Source: Branchipolynoe longqiensis | Taxonomy: Eukaryota > Annelida > Polychaeta > Phyllodocida > Polynoidae | Length of the DNA stretch: 64,000 nt | Direction: 5' to 3' | NCBI GenBank assembly: GCA_030323885.1 | Contig: CM059190.1 | Span: 86,614,762-86,678,761, forward strand | In this document: positions 23,059 to 32,981 of the stretch, piece by piece | Position numbering within the stretch: the stretch's first letter is position 1 | Layout of the letters: each line of letters starts with the position of its first letter | Translations under genes and position numbers: made by a program | Notes under the pieces: generated by a model | Seen by the model: the letters and a program-made list of their open reading frames with translations, nothing else | Told to the model about the DNA's origin: nothing | Databases searched by the model: none

Positions 23059-23940
23059 AAATCTATGCGGACCTCGTGCGGGGAAACGTCGGTGCACAAG
23101 TCGCAATTCCCACCCATTTCTGTCGTAAGATCCACCATTTAAACCCTCCACCCCCCCAGATGACCCACATAATACATAGCGATACATATGATACATAATG
23201 ATACCTGATGATACATAATAATATATAATAATTATAATACATCGCGATACATATAATGATACATGGTGATGCATGATGATACATAATAATAAATAATACA
23301 TAATACATGATAATAGGTAATAGGATGTAATACCTAATACATAATAATGCATAATGATACATTTATAATAATATGACCTTAGATATTGCCAGGACGTCAA
23401 CCTCCAACAACCAACCAAATCTATGTGGACCTTGTGCGGGGAAACATCGATGCACAAGTCGCAATTCCCACCCATTTCTGTCGGAAGATCCGCGATTTAA
23501 AAAAAATCCAAAACACCCACATAATAATATATAGCGATAGATAAGATACATAGTGATCCATATGATACATAGCGATACATAATGATGGTGCATAATAATA
23601 TATAATAATACATAATAATACGTAACGATACATATAATGATACATGGTGATGCATGATGATACATAATAATAACACCTGATAATATATGATAATATTAAT
23701 AATACACAACAGTACATAACAATACATAGCAATACATAACAATAATAACAATGAGTAACAATACATAGCAATACTTAATAATGCTTACTACATAATGATA
23801 CATATAATGATACATGGTGATGCATGATGATAGATAATAAATAATACATAATAATACATGATAATGCATAGTAATGCATAATAATACATTAATAATAATA
23901 CATGTATAATAATATATATTAATACTTAATAATCATAGCA
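23035..23940 (+). repeat. Duplicated SINE-tail unit with AT-rich ATACATAATG repeats
   Basis: A block running from the SINE-A tail through AAATCTATGCGGACCTCGTG, CACAAGTCGCAATTCCCACC and CATTTCTGTCG occurs at 23035-23145 and again at 23378-23500. Each is followed by a degenerate array of ATACATAATG, ATACATAATAAT and GTGATGCATGATG units. A third array runs to about 23935. This looks like a local duplication of about 345-360 bp ending some 45 bp before the FAM53-like exon. Confidence 0.82.
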
Positions 23941-23960
23941 ACACATAATAACATAACTAA

Positions 23961-23984
23961 CTGTGTGCTTTGTTGGTGTTGCAG
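23961..23984 (+). promoter_or_regulatory. Splice acceptor of the FAM53-like exon
   Basis: A pyrimidine/TG-rich stretch CTGTGTGCTTTGTTGGTGTT ends in GCAG at 23984, directly before the point where GC content and protein conservation rise. The junction falls after base 1 of a codon. Confidence 0.75.
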
Positions 23985-25084
23985 GTGACAAAGGCTGGAC
24001 CATGTTCCTCGACCCCAAGGAGCGCGGCTGGCCCGACCAGCCGACACCAGGCCAGCCGACGCCGGGCACGACGGCCAAGACGACGGTGGCGGCGGCGGCG
24101 GGGCCGGGCGGCATCAGCGGGGCGGCGGCGGTCCGCACCCCGCATCCGGCGCTGCTGTACTCGCAGCAGTCGACGCAGGCGTCCATCGGCGTGCCGTCCC
24201 GTCCCTCCAGCGCCAAGTTCACCGACTCGTGCACACAGCTCGAGTCCATCCCCAGCACGCCGCCCGCGCCGCCACTCAAGCGCCACTGCGCCTCGCTGTC
24301 CGTATCCGTGTCCGCATCCGTCAGCGCGTCCGTCACGTCCGTATCCGTGTCCGGCGACGGAAAGGACGCTGATGTCAGGGCGGGTACGACGGCGGCGGCG
24401 GCTGCTACCGCCACTGTTGCCGCCAGGTGGCAGCCCCACGCCGGGCAGATCTGGCGGCCCGTGGCTTCCCGCCCACACGGCACGAAGCTCAAGGCGCGCA
24501 GCAACAGCGGCGGGCTGCACCGCCCGACGGCCAGCCGCGGCAGCCCGCATCCCGGCCCGGCGCCCGGCCGCCCCGGCCCGCTGCCCGGTTACACGCCCAC
24601 CACCGCCTCGGGCGCCGCCTCGGGCATCTGGCCGCTGTCCAAGTCCGAGGACTTCTCCACTCCGCCCGACTCGCCCGTGCCCCGTCCCGCCTCCGCCTCA
24701 AGTGGTTTCTGTGACAGTTTGGTGAACTCGAGCTGGTTGGAAAAGGCCACCGGAACCACCAGCGTAGGAACCACCACCACCACCACCACTGCTGGAATCA
24801 CGGAGGTGGGAAACAATAACAATAACCCTGAACTTGCGGCGCTGCGCTTGCGGAGTCTGTCGATGGATGACCCGGTGTCGTGGCTGGGCGTGGTGCGGGG
24901 CGGCACTTGTTCAATGCCCGCCATTCCCGGAAGTAACCGTGCACACCACTCCACGCCGTCGTCGCCGCGCCGCCAGCGCGTACAGCGGTGCCGCTCGCAG
25001 CCGTGCGTACTCCACGACCGGAAGTGTCTGAAGCGCAGGCGCGACGAGGATCGGCCTGCGCTCGACTTCCTCAAAATGACGGAG
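23985..25084 (+). CDS. FAM53: FAM53-family protein, large internal coding exon (partial gene)
   Basis: A GC-rich exon of 1100 bp coding about 366 residues, open throughout. Family-typical segments in order: IWRPVASR (24449-24472), a Ser/Arg/Gly-rich linker, SKSEDFSTPPDSPVPRPASA (about 24639-24700) followed by SSGFCDS, LRSLSMDDPVSW (about 24850), then RRQRVQRCRSQPCVLHDRK and the basic cluster KCLKRRRDEDRP, ending ALDFLKMTE (to 25084). The RCRSQPCVL-D-K...KRRR-DE-RP-LDF-KM block is the FAM53 signature. The basic stretch is a plausible nuclear localisation signal. From the literature, vertebrate FAM53 proteins are nuclear, and FAM53B/Simplet supports beta-catenin nuclear localisation in Wnt signalling. 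That role here is inference. The acceptor is at 23981-23984 and the donor GTAAGA at 25085. The N-terminal and any later coding exons are not recognised. Low-complexity Ala, Thr and Ser-Val runs (the SVSVSASVSASV region at about 24298-24355) look lineage-specific. Confidence 0.9.
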
Positions 25085-25090
25085 GTAAGA
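25085..25090 (+). promoter_or_regulatory. Splice donor of the FAM53-like exon
   Basis: GAG|GTAAGA fits the U1 donor consensus and falls on a codon boundary after ...KMTE. The frame continues only about 12 codons further before a stop. Confidence 0.8.
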
Positions 25091-25179
25091 GTTTTGGTTT
25101 CAGTCATGCTTTGTGATTAACATTTGCTTGTTACATGGGAGGGGCAGGAGAATGTTTTTTTTCTTTTCAGGTAAAGACG

Positions 25180-25238
25180 CTGTCCTGATATGACCTTAGA
25201 TCTTGCCAGGATGTAGAACCCCAATATTCAAGCAAAAG
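25180..25238 (+). mobile_element. SINE-A tail-only fragment
   Basis: GTCCTGATATGACCTTAGAT then CTTGCCAGGATGTAGAACCC. Only the last 55-60 bp of the SINE are present, 95 bp into the intron. Confidence 0.75.
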
Positions 25239-25309
25239 AAAAACATGTAAACGCGTCCAAGTCGAGCCAACAACTTTATTTTAAAGTAGTGGTTTATTTC
25301 TAGGATAGG

Positions 25310-25555
25310 GAAAGACTAATACTCGTTGCTACCTTGCATACTGCTCAGCATTGCTAGAATAGCCCAAGGATGATAAGTGTTGGTACATTGCTTAGTGCTG
25401 TGCATTACTAGGATGGGGCAACAGTGGTACTTATTGCCACATTGATTAGCATTAGGATAAGGCAAGTGTAGTTCTTGGCACTGTCTTCCCAAACGCTTGG
25501 CATTATTAGGACAGAGCAAGAACGGAACCCATTTCTACCTTGCTTAGCACCGGGC
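25310..25555 (+). repeat. Degenerate tandem repeat from a SINE body segment
   Basis: About five degraded units of TACT(C/T)(A/G)TTGC(T/C)AC(C/A)TTG, GCTTAGCACT(G/C)(A/G)GCATTA and TAGGATAGGGCAAG. They resemble the CTACCTAGCCTGG...GGCATTAATAGGATAG segment of SINE-A. A similar unit reappears at 25873-25935 beyond the next SINE. Confidence 0.6.
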
Positions 25556-25557
25556 AT

Positions 25558-25878
25558 TGTGGGCCGAATCGGTAGAGTGCATGCTTTCCTTGCGGAAGGT
25601 CGGGAGTTCGAATCCCAGCCAAGTTGATGACTTATAATTGGTACTTTTCGCTACCTAGCCTGGCGCCCGGCATTAATAGGCTAGGACAAGGACTGGTTCA
25701 CACAGTATCAGGATAATGTGACTGTGTGGGATCTCGGGTCATGGTGCAAACGGCCTGATCTCCCAGTGAGGCAGCACTATAAAGTCACCATGAGTATGCA
25801 CTGTTACAAGTCGGCACCCATCCTGATATGACCTTGAATATTTTGCTAGGACGTAAAACAACAATAAACAAAACCTTG
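25558..25878 (+). mobile_element. SINE-A, full-length copy
   Basis: Head GGGCCGAATCGGTAGAGTGC, B box GGGAGTTCGAATCCC, TCGCTACCTAGCCTGGCGCC, body GCAGCACTATAAAGTCACCA, tail TGATATGACCTTGAATATTT. It lies in the probable intron after the FAM53-like exon, in the same orientation as the gene. Confidence 0.88.
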
Positions 25879-26072
25879 CTTAGCACTCAGCATTATTAGG
25901 ATACAGTAAGAATGGTACTCATCAGTACATTATCCTGGCACTGTGAATATGGCTCAGTGAAGACCGCCGCTTGACGAGGTGTAACGTGAGGTGGTTTTCA
26001 CCCTCATCTCCTAGATGGACACGACACACCAGAGCGAGGCTAAAGTACCGGGCGCAGAGGAGCTTTAGTTGC

Positions 26073-26297
26073 TTTGTTGTTGGAGTTTTATGCTCTAGCA
26101 ACATCGAAGGTCATATCAGGAGTGGTACCGACTTGTGACAGTGCGCACTCATGGTGGCGTTATAGTGCTGTCCCACTGGTTGGCGAGGCTGCCAGCATCT
26201 CAACCTGATATCCCACTCAGTTACATTATCCTGACACTGAGACAGCCAGTCTTTGCCATATCCTAATAATGCAGAGCGCCTGGCGGGGAAGCGTCAA
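26073..26297 (-). mobile_element. SINE-A, minus copy truncated by the gap
   Basis: Tail-to-body reading: TTGGAGTTTTATGCTCTAGC, GGTACCGACTTGTGACAGTG, CACTCAGTTACATTATCCTG and CCTGGCGGGGAAGCGTCAA, then N bases. The head lies inside the assembly gap. Confidence 0.85.
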
Positions 26298-26797
26298 NNN
26301 NNNNNNNNNNNNNNNNNNNNNNNNNNNNNNNNNNNNNNNNNNNNNNNNNNNNNNNNNNNNNNNNNNNNNNNNNNNNNNNNNNNNNNNNNNNNNNNNNNNN
26401 NNNNNNNNNNNNNNNNNNNNNNNNNNNNNNNNNNNNNNNNNNNNNNNNNNNNNNNNNNNNNNNNNNNNNNNNNNNNNNNNNNNNNNNNNNNNNNNNNNNN
26501 NNNNNNNNNNNNNNNNNNNNNNNNNNNNNNNNNNNNNNNNNNNNNNNNNNNNNNNNNNNNNNNNNNNNNNNNNNNNNNNNNNNNNNNNNNNNNNNNNNNN
26601 NNNNNNNNNNNNNNNNNNNNNNNNNNNNNNNNNNNNNNNNNNNNNNNNNNNNNNNNNNNNNNNNNNNNNNNNNNNNNNNNNNNNNNNNNNNNNNNNNNNN
26701 NNNNNNNNNNNNNNNNNNNNNNNNNNNNNNNNNNNNNNNNNNNNNNNNNNNNNNNNNNNNNNNNNNNNNNNNNNNNNNNNNNNNNNNNNNNNNNNNN
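26298..26797. other. Assembly gap, 500 N
   Basis: Exactly 500 N bases, probably a fixed-size scaffold gap. Its true length is unknown. Translations across it are meaningless. Confidence 0.99.
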
Positions 26798-26812
26798 GAA
26801 TACTAAGTCAAT

Positions 26813-27005
26813 GTAAGACAACTTGTCTTTGCTGCAAGCCTATGATGTCTAGCTCCACACCAAACATGTTTTCAGTGCAAACATCTCCAAAGTCAGCCAA
26901 TTTGATCAACGTTAATTCCATCTGAAACTAAGTAGATTCTAAACGATCAATCTATTACATTTATCTTTTAAATATGGCAGAAATCCCAAAACCATCAGAT
27001 TATTA
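26813..27005. mobile_element. TTAA-ended MITE fragment
   Basis: Internal blocks TTTTCAGTGCAAACATCTCC, AAAGTCAGCCAATTTGATCA, CTGAAACTAAGTAGATTCTA and AAACCATCAGATTATTAAAT match the family at 59168-59520. The left end is not visible. Confidence 0.6.
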
Positions 27006-27021
27006 AATTAAAAGTTATATA

Positions 27022-27819
27022 CAGTAAAACCTCTCTATACCGACCCCTCCACAGATCGACCACTACCCTATATCGATCGCTTTATTTGGGTCCCAACAAT
27101 ACCACTGTAAGGATATTCTAACTCTTTAAACCGACCACCTCCCTAGATCGACCACTAGAGCTGCGTTTACACGGGCGACTTGAAACATCCTACGTAGAAC
27201 CAGTTGCCTAGAACTTTTTAAATGTGGCCGTGTAAACGCACCACTGCGGCGTTTTAGGGCTGAAACGTTCCAGCTGGAACGTTCCGCGAATACCACCTCA
27301 GGAGGTGGTCTACAGGAAACGTTTCAGCTGGTTCCCGGGCGGCGATAGTGTACAATAGCGGTGCTCGCCGGATACAGGCTCAGCTGTAACTTTACACTGG
27401 TGCCCAGCTGTGTTATGGACCGAATAGAACGAAATCTATTGAATGCGGTCATATGTAACAGAATTACATACTCAAATGATGAAATTTAATTAAATTAACC
27501 CTAAATTCCAAGCGATATTAACATAGCAGCTACATCAGCGTCGTTATTCATGTTGTCAAATCGACGTGTAAACTAAACAAATAGCAGTGATGCCGCAACG
27601 TGCGAAAATCCGCGCATGCGCAGAAGCCACGAAAATACGCCACAGTTGTTGTTGTTTTGGGGAGTTTTCAGTCGCATTGGTGCGCTGAAGGCTGCCGTGT
27701 AAACGCGCCACGAGAATGTTTCAGGTAGAACGCTTTGTCTTGAATCGTTTTACTTTTGGCCGTGTAAACGCAGCTTTAAATTCGGTCCCATGGTCGGTCG
27801 ATTTAGAGAGGTTTTACTG
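27022..27819. mobile_element. pogo/Tigger-like MITE hosting a second element
   Basis: Termini CAGTAAAACCTCTCTA at left and the inverse TAGAGAGGTTTTACTG at right, flanked by TA on both sides (27020-27021, 27820-27821). This end sequence and the TA target site are characteristic of the Tc1/mariner pogo-Tigger group. Inner arms repeat CGACCAC motifs. No transposase frame is seen. Without the nested element at 27159-27775 it is only about 180 bp. Confidence 0.85.
27159..27775. mobile_element. AGCTGCGTTTACACGG-ended element nested in the Tigger-like MITE
   Basis: The ends AGCTGCGTTTACACGG and CCGTGTAAACGCAGCT are perfect inverse copies. Subterminal AAACGTTTCAGCTGG and CCGTGTAAACGC motifs recur. 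The centre (27430-27600) carries the module shared with two other families: GAAATCTATTGAATGC, AACAGAATTACATACTCAAA, TTAACCCTAAATTCCAAGCG and ATATTAAC. Target duplication is not clear. Confidence 0.82.
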
Positions 27820-28060
27820 TATACCGATAATTTCCATTAAGCAAATATTTCCTCCTACATTTGAAGCTGCAGTTACTTTAAATTGGAAATCAAATTCCAA
27901 TGACACTTTGAAATACACCTCCCCATGTCAGCGTCATAATTACCATAAGCTATAACAAAACAGGGAGCATAAAAGTTTGATAAACCAATTCAGGACCCAA
28001 CTGCATCAATGCACACACACACACCGCTATTATTACAAAGACACTAATTTTGACCATTAT

Positions 28061-28296
28061 CAGGGGCATAGCTAGACCTTTAACGATGTGTACTCCTAAT
28101 TTCGGCAGGGGGTTTAGGGGGCCGCTTAAGCTTAAGCTGGCAGATTTTACACATTTTAGACTTGAGTTTTCGACACTCCGGACTACTACATGCCTTCTCG
28201 CTCTCGCTCTCTCTCTATTATTTTTTAATTTCATTTTTTGTTGACAAAACGATGTGGACGTTTTGGCATACGTGCGTATGCCTAGCTACGCCCATG
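28061..28296. mobile_element. hAT-like MITE (CAGGGGCATAGCTAG ends)
   Basis: Left CAGGGGCATAGCTAGAC, right CCTAGCTACGCCCATG. Such CAGGGGCGTAGC ends are typical of hAT-derived MITEs. ATTAT flanks both sides (28056-28060, 28297-28301), shorter than the usual 8 bp. Confidence 0.65.
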
Positions 28297-28299
28297 ATT

Positions 28300-28675
28300 A
28301 TGAAAGATAGGAAGAAAAATAAAAGCCCAAAAGGAAATGGCATTACTGATGCGACTATGCTAGTAAAATAGTATGTCTGTACAGTACACAAAGCTTTAGA
28401 AATAACAATATTTATACCAATACAGTAGGTGTATGGCACAATATGCAAAGCTCTAGAAGTTGGAGTATGAATACCAATACTGTAGTACTTTGGTATAATT
28501 GACTGTAAAGGGAGATTCAGAATTATTTTAGTTTTACGTAACCGGATCAGAAACTAGGATGTATCCACACTTCTCCGAAGGGTGAGGCATATATAATATA
28601 CAGGACTTGGCATGACCATGACAGCACCATGGCGGAAAAAAATCAAATGCTGAGTGTAGTCACCAACTCATAACA
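28300..28675. other. No gene recognised
   Basis: AT-rich, with a weak local duplication of CAATA-T-TATACCAATAC and AGCT-TAGAA (28388-28495). Nothing else is recognised. Confidence 0.45.
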
Positions 28676-28678
28676 TCT

Positions 28679-29363
28679 GGGCCCGTATGCATGGGCGGCT
28701 TTTGGTGTTACAGCCTGATACCGTTTAGCTATCACCGACGTCGGGAAGTGTCAAGCGGTATGCAGGAGCACGTAACACTTACATTATAGCTAAACGTGAA
28801 GTTATTTATAGATTTGGGAAATCCCTCGATTCGACAATATGAATAATGCCGCCAATGCGGCGGTGGCGTTAATATCGGTTCCAATTTAGGGTTAATTTGA
28901 TTAAATTTCACTTATGGCGTATGTAATTCTGTTAAATATGACAGCATTTAATAGATTTGGGCATAATATATTGCCGCCAATACGGCGGCGGCCATGTTTA
29001 GTTGACGTTGGACAGTATGGATATCGACGTCCATGCGGCGGCGATTTGTTTACTTACATTCGTCGATTCGAAAATATTAATATCGGCAGCATTAATCTCC
29101 CTTCGATTTTAGGGTTAATTTAATCAAATTTCACTATTTGACTATGTATCTCAGTTAAATATGACAGCATTGAATAGATTTGGCCTTAATCGGTACCAAA
29201 CACCTACTGTAAACCAGCTATGGAACGGGTTTACCGTAACCTAGTTTAAGCTTGTGGTGTTAGGCCTAACACTGCTCCATGCATACCGACTTTTCGCCGC
29301 TAAACCAGAAATCCCGTCTAAACGCGTTTTGGCTCACTAACACTGCTTCATGCATATGGCCCC
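28679..29363. mobile_element. GGGCCCGTATGCA-ended foldback element, copy 2
   Basis: Left GGGCCCGTATGCATGGGCGG, right CTTCATGCATATGGCCCC. Inside: GTTTAGCTATCACCGACGTC, CTAAACGTGAAGTTATTTAT, the AATGCGGCGG palindrome, TTAATTTGATTAAATTTCAC, GACAGCATTTAATAGATTTG and TACATTCGTCGATTCGA. Shorter than copy 1 and lacking its duplicated block. Confidence 0.82.
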
Positions 29364-29364
29364 T

Positions 29365-29795
29365 GACCAGGATCAGTGTAATTACACTAGTCGTATTTGT
29401 ACTTACACTAGTCTGTGCTTAGCATAATCATAAAACCGGGTAATGAATAATTCAGACACACGAAGCCGACATCGTCAAGTGTCAAGCCGCCAGCAGGAAA
29501 GGATAGAAGAGTGGGGGTCCAAAATTACACATTGCAATCAATGCATAATATATGTATATATCAACTCGGAATGGATTCTGTTCTAGAAACCTTTAACATC
29601 TTGGTTTACTAACCAGTCTCCACCAATTACTAAAAATTCAGCAACAATTTCCAGATATTATGACTCAGTAAACAAATATTCAAGGAGTATCAGAAATGGG
29701 TGTGGCCTAATAGGATACTAATGTTTTATATGTAATCATTCTATGTTATTGTGTATGAAAACGACAGGAAGGATCCTCTTTATGACACCAAAAGT
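29365..29795. other. No feature recognised
   Basis: No repeat ends, coding stretch or tandem structure identified. Confidence 0.45.
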
Positions 29796-29797
29796 TG

Positions 29798-30118
29798 GAT
29801 GGTTGTTGGAGTTTTACATCCTGGCAACATCCAAGGTCATATCAGGACAGGTACCGACTTGAGACAGTGCACACTCATGGAAACTATATAGTGTGGCTCC
29901 ACTGGGAAATTAGGCCACCCACACCATGACCCGATATCCCACTCAGTCACATTATCCTGACACTGACCTAACCAGTCCTTGCCCTATCCTATTAATGATG
30001 AGTGCCAGGCTAGATGCGACAAGTATCAATTTTATAGTCATTGCTTTGATTCGACTGGGAACCGACCTCATCTCCTGCACGTGAGGCCCACGCTCTATCG
30101 ACTCGGCCACCGCTCCAA
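29798..30118 (-). mobile_element. SINE-A, full-length minus copy
   Basis: Runs tail to head: TTGTTGGAGTTTTACATCCT, GGTACCGACTTGAGACAGTG, CACTCAGTCACATTATCCTG, GGCTAGATGCGACAAGTATC, then the head ending GCTCTATCGACTCGGCCACC. First-subtype head. Both B and A boxes are recognisable. Confidence 0.88.
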
Positions 30119-30194
30119 AAGTAGTTGAAACATTTATTTATCTGCATCATAATTATTATATGCACAGGGATAATGCCTATTATCACTATAGCTA

Positions 30195-30592
30195 TGTAGC
30201 TGTGCAATAACTCAGTAGCTGTGAAATAACTCGGTAGTTGTGCAATAACTCAGTAGCTGTGAAATAACTCAGATGTGAAATAATTTGGTAGTTATGCAAT
30301 AGCTCGGTAGCTGTGCAATAACTCGGTACCTGTGCAAGAACTCGGTACCTGTGCAAGAACTCGGTACCTGTGCAAGAACTCGGTAACTGTGCAAGAACAC
30401 GGTACCTGTGCAAGAACTCGGTAGCAGTGCAATAACTCGGTAGCTGTGCAATAACTCGCTAGCTGTGCAATAACTCGCTAGCTGTGCAATAACTCGCTAG
30501 CTGTGCAATAACTCGCTAGCTGTGCAATAACTAGGTAGCTGTGAAAAGTAACTTGGTAGCTGTGAAATAACTCGGTAGATGTTCAATAAAGC
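30195..30592 (+). repeat. 19-bp minisatellite, about 20 copies
   Basis: Units of CTCGGTAGCTGTGCAATAA with variants (GTACC..CAAGAA, CTCGCTAGC). Because 19 is not a multiple of 3, all frames cycle through the repeat. The open frames are artefacts. Confidence 0.93.
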
Positions 30593-30989
30593 TAGTGACA
30601 ATTCTGTACACATTTTACACAGGGTACAGTGATTTTAAAATGGGCTTCAGTCTCCGACTTTTGATCCTTTTGAAACTACTTTGCAAACGCATACAACCGA
30701 TTCGGACTATCACATTATATGCCTAAAGATGTGTAAAAGTCGTTTGATTATGAAAGTACCTACTAGCAAGCTTCAACACATGCGAACAACCCCCACACTT
30801 CGCCACTGCCAACACGTAAAAGAGCAGTGCACTCGCCTTGGCCATTTTTCTCAAACCAGAGAAGAGGATCCGCAGAGCAAACATTTGAAGGAGTTCTGAT
30901 CACAGGGAGACCAGTCTACCATGTAGCCACGGCAGTAACATCTGTGCCTGTCAGAGCAACAAATACCCACAGAAGGATGGCACTTTATT

Positions 30990-31230
30990 CCCTTGGTTGG
31001 TTGTTGAAGTTTTACATCCTGGCAACATCTAAGGTCATATCAGGACAGGTACAAACTTGTGACAGTGCGCACTCATGACGACTTTATGGTGCTACCCCAC
31101 TGGAAGACCAGGCTGCCAGCACCATGACGTAATATCCCACTCAGTCACATTAACCTGACACTAAACGAACCGGGCCATGCCCTATCCTAATAATGCCCAA
31201 GCCCCTGGCTAGGAAGCGATAAGTTTCCGC
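30990..31230 (-). mobile_element. SINE-A, headless minus copy
   Basis: CTTGGTTGGTTGTTGAAGTT, TTACATCCTGGCAACATCTA, GACAGTGCGCACTCATGACG and ending GGCTAGGAAGCGATAAG. The tRNA-like head is missing. Confidence 0.85.
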
Positions 31231-31689
31231 CAATTCACTGTGTACGATGTGAAGTGTAATAAGCCTAACAAATACCAAGGCCCTGATCGTGGAGTCTGCG
31301 ATTTGGCCTGAGTATACAGCTCAAACAATCTAATCTAATCTAATGATATTCGACCCCCAATAGCCGAAATTTGTGCTGGTGGGGGGGGGGGGTGTTAAAC
31401 AAACAAACAAACAAAAATATATGATATATTGATTGCTGATGGTTTAATGTCATGTCAGCAGCAAGGGCCATATCCATGGTGAAAAGCTAGTGGTATATAT
31501 TGTGTCAGTGCTTTTGATCACATTGACATGCTTACATTGAATTTACACACAATTCCGAAATGGTTAGATCTATATCAAATGACAGCAAAAATTACCTTTG
31601 ATGTAATTTTGAAGTGGTTAAATTTGTGTTATATATTATATATATTGTACATATTATATATTATATGTATATCATATATTGAATATATA

Positions 31690-32000
31690 CCAGAGTTGGA
31701 TTCGAGTAAAATCTGGGATCAGAAACTCATCAACAACAATTTCAATCCTGGTGTTTCATCATCTAACTCCAATGTCTGTGCAGACCTGGGAATCCCCACC
31801 GTGTCCACAGATTCCTGGGCTGCCTGCATGAAGCACGGGGCCGCCCACAGCACATCACGGAGCGGGTTTAGTAAGAAGGAGTGCGTGCAAATAACTTTTG
31901 TTATTACATGTCTAGATGGCGCCGATAGCACGTTCTCTGCGGTGATATACTACAACGTCTGGCCAATCTGCCCAGTCAAATATAACTGGCCACATATTGA
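31690..32000. other. Unassigned moderate-GC stretch with open frames on both strands
   Basis: The plus frame reads LDSSKIWDQKLINNNFNPGV then CADLGIPTVSTDSWAACMKHGAAH. The minus frame reads FLLNPLRDVLWAAPCFMQAA. GC content rises at about 31775-31890 against AT-rich flanks. An AG acceptor-like site (TGTCTGTGCAG, ending 31781) precedes it. I recognise no family. It may be a small exon or a retroelement remnant. Low confidence either way. Confidence 0.25.
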
Positions 32001-32067
32001 TTCTTTGTTTTTTGTGTTTTTTATAATTTATTTTAATTTATTATTTTTACTATGGGCGGTTGGGCTT

Positions 32068-32417
32068 CGAAGTTGCATAGTCTGATGGTTTTGAGTTTCA
32101 TTTTCTGAAATAAATATATTAGGCTGACTGCTTTAATCTACCTTACTTTAGTTTGAAGTAACTTCTATTTTAAATGGCTAACTTTTAAGATATTTAAAGT
32201 GCAAACATACAAAATTAATTTTGGCAAGCACGCCAAAACTCAGACACCATAGGCCTCTGCAGTAACAGGTTCTATTAAATTGCCTCAGTATTCTTTTCTA
32301 TGTGGCGGCAAATGTTTAATAAATGCACCAGTATCTAAGTTAGATATATAGAATCAAATCTAGATAATTGCTTTGGTTTTGAAAATTTTATGTTTTCATC
32401 GGACTATGCAGGTTTAA
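32068..32417. mobile_element. TTAA-family MITE, near full-length
   Basis: Left AAGTTGCATAGTCTGATGG, right TTTCATCGGACTATGCAGG then TTTAA: a terminal inverted repeat. The interior matches the copy at 59168-59520 throughout (TTTAGTTTGAAGTAACTTCT, AATTAATTTTGGCAAGCA, GCAGTAACAGGTTCTATTAA). Confidence 0.8.
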
Positions 32418-32575
32418 GCAGGTAAATTATGTTCCTTCTGATCAAAATAGTCCCGGGTTGAAAGCTATTTAATAAACGCTTATTTCAACTAATCAGAGAC
32501 AAGTGGTATCGAGGAGGGGAGGGGGTGGAAATTGATGGTGAGGTGGGCAATAATAGTCACTACAAAATTACATCT

Positions 32576-32756
32576 GGGCCCGTATGCAGGAGTCGGTGAT
32601 AGCGGCATTTGGTATTACAGCCTGATATCGTTTAGCTATCTCCGAGCCGGGGAATGCAGTCACGCCGTATGCAGGAGCGCGTAACACTTTCATTATAGCT
32701 AAACGTGAATTTATTTATAGATTTGGGAAATCCCTCACTTCGACAATATGAATAAC
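32576..32756. mobile_element. GGGCCCGTATGCA-ended foldback element, copy 3 (truncated)
   Basis: Left end GGGCCCGTATGCAGGAGTCG, then CGTTTAGCTATCTCCGAGCC, CTAAACGTGAATTTATTTAT and ACTTCGACAATATGAATAA. It stops where the split-direct-repeat element begins (32759). No right half is found after 34225. Confidence 0.78.
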
Positions 32757-32758
32757 GG

Positions 32759-32814
32759 CTGCCTCCAGCCACTCCCTCTCCAACCCCGCCACGTGCTCTA
32801 CTGCCTCCAGCCTT
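32759..32814 (+). repeat. Split direct repeat A1
   Basis: CTGCCTCCAGCCACTCCCTC ... CTCTACTGCCTCCAGCCTT, 56 bp, paired with 33924-33979. Confidence 0.9.
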
Positions 32815-32981
32815 CTGGTATATATTCAATATATGATATACATATAATATATAATATGACCTATCTTATTTTCTACTTTGGCTATCTTACCCTACCTCCC
32901 CGGCCGACGCACCGGCGACGCACCGGGACACCAGCCGCCTGCACCCTCACACTACAGCGTTACTACCGCGACATTACCGCG

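Noticed and set aside
23926..25107. Minus-strand and alternative-frame ORFs across the FAM53-like exon
   Set aside because: Shadows of a GC-rich coding exon. Only the plus frame carries conserved family motifs and fits the splice sites.
26253..26925. ORFs of 175-218 codons spanning the N block
   Set aside because: They consist almost entirely of unknown residues from the 500-N gap.
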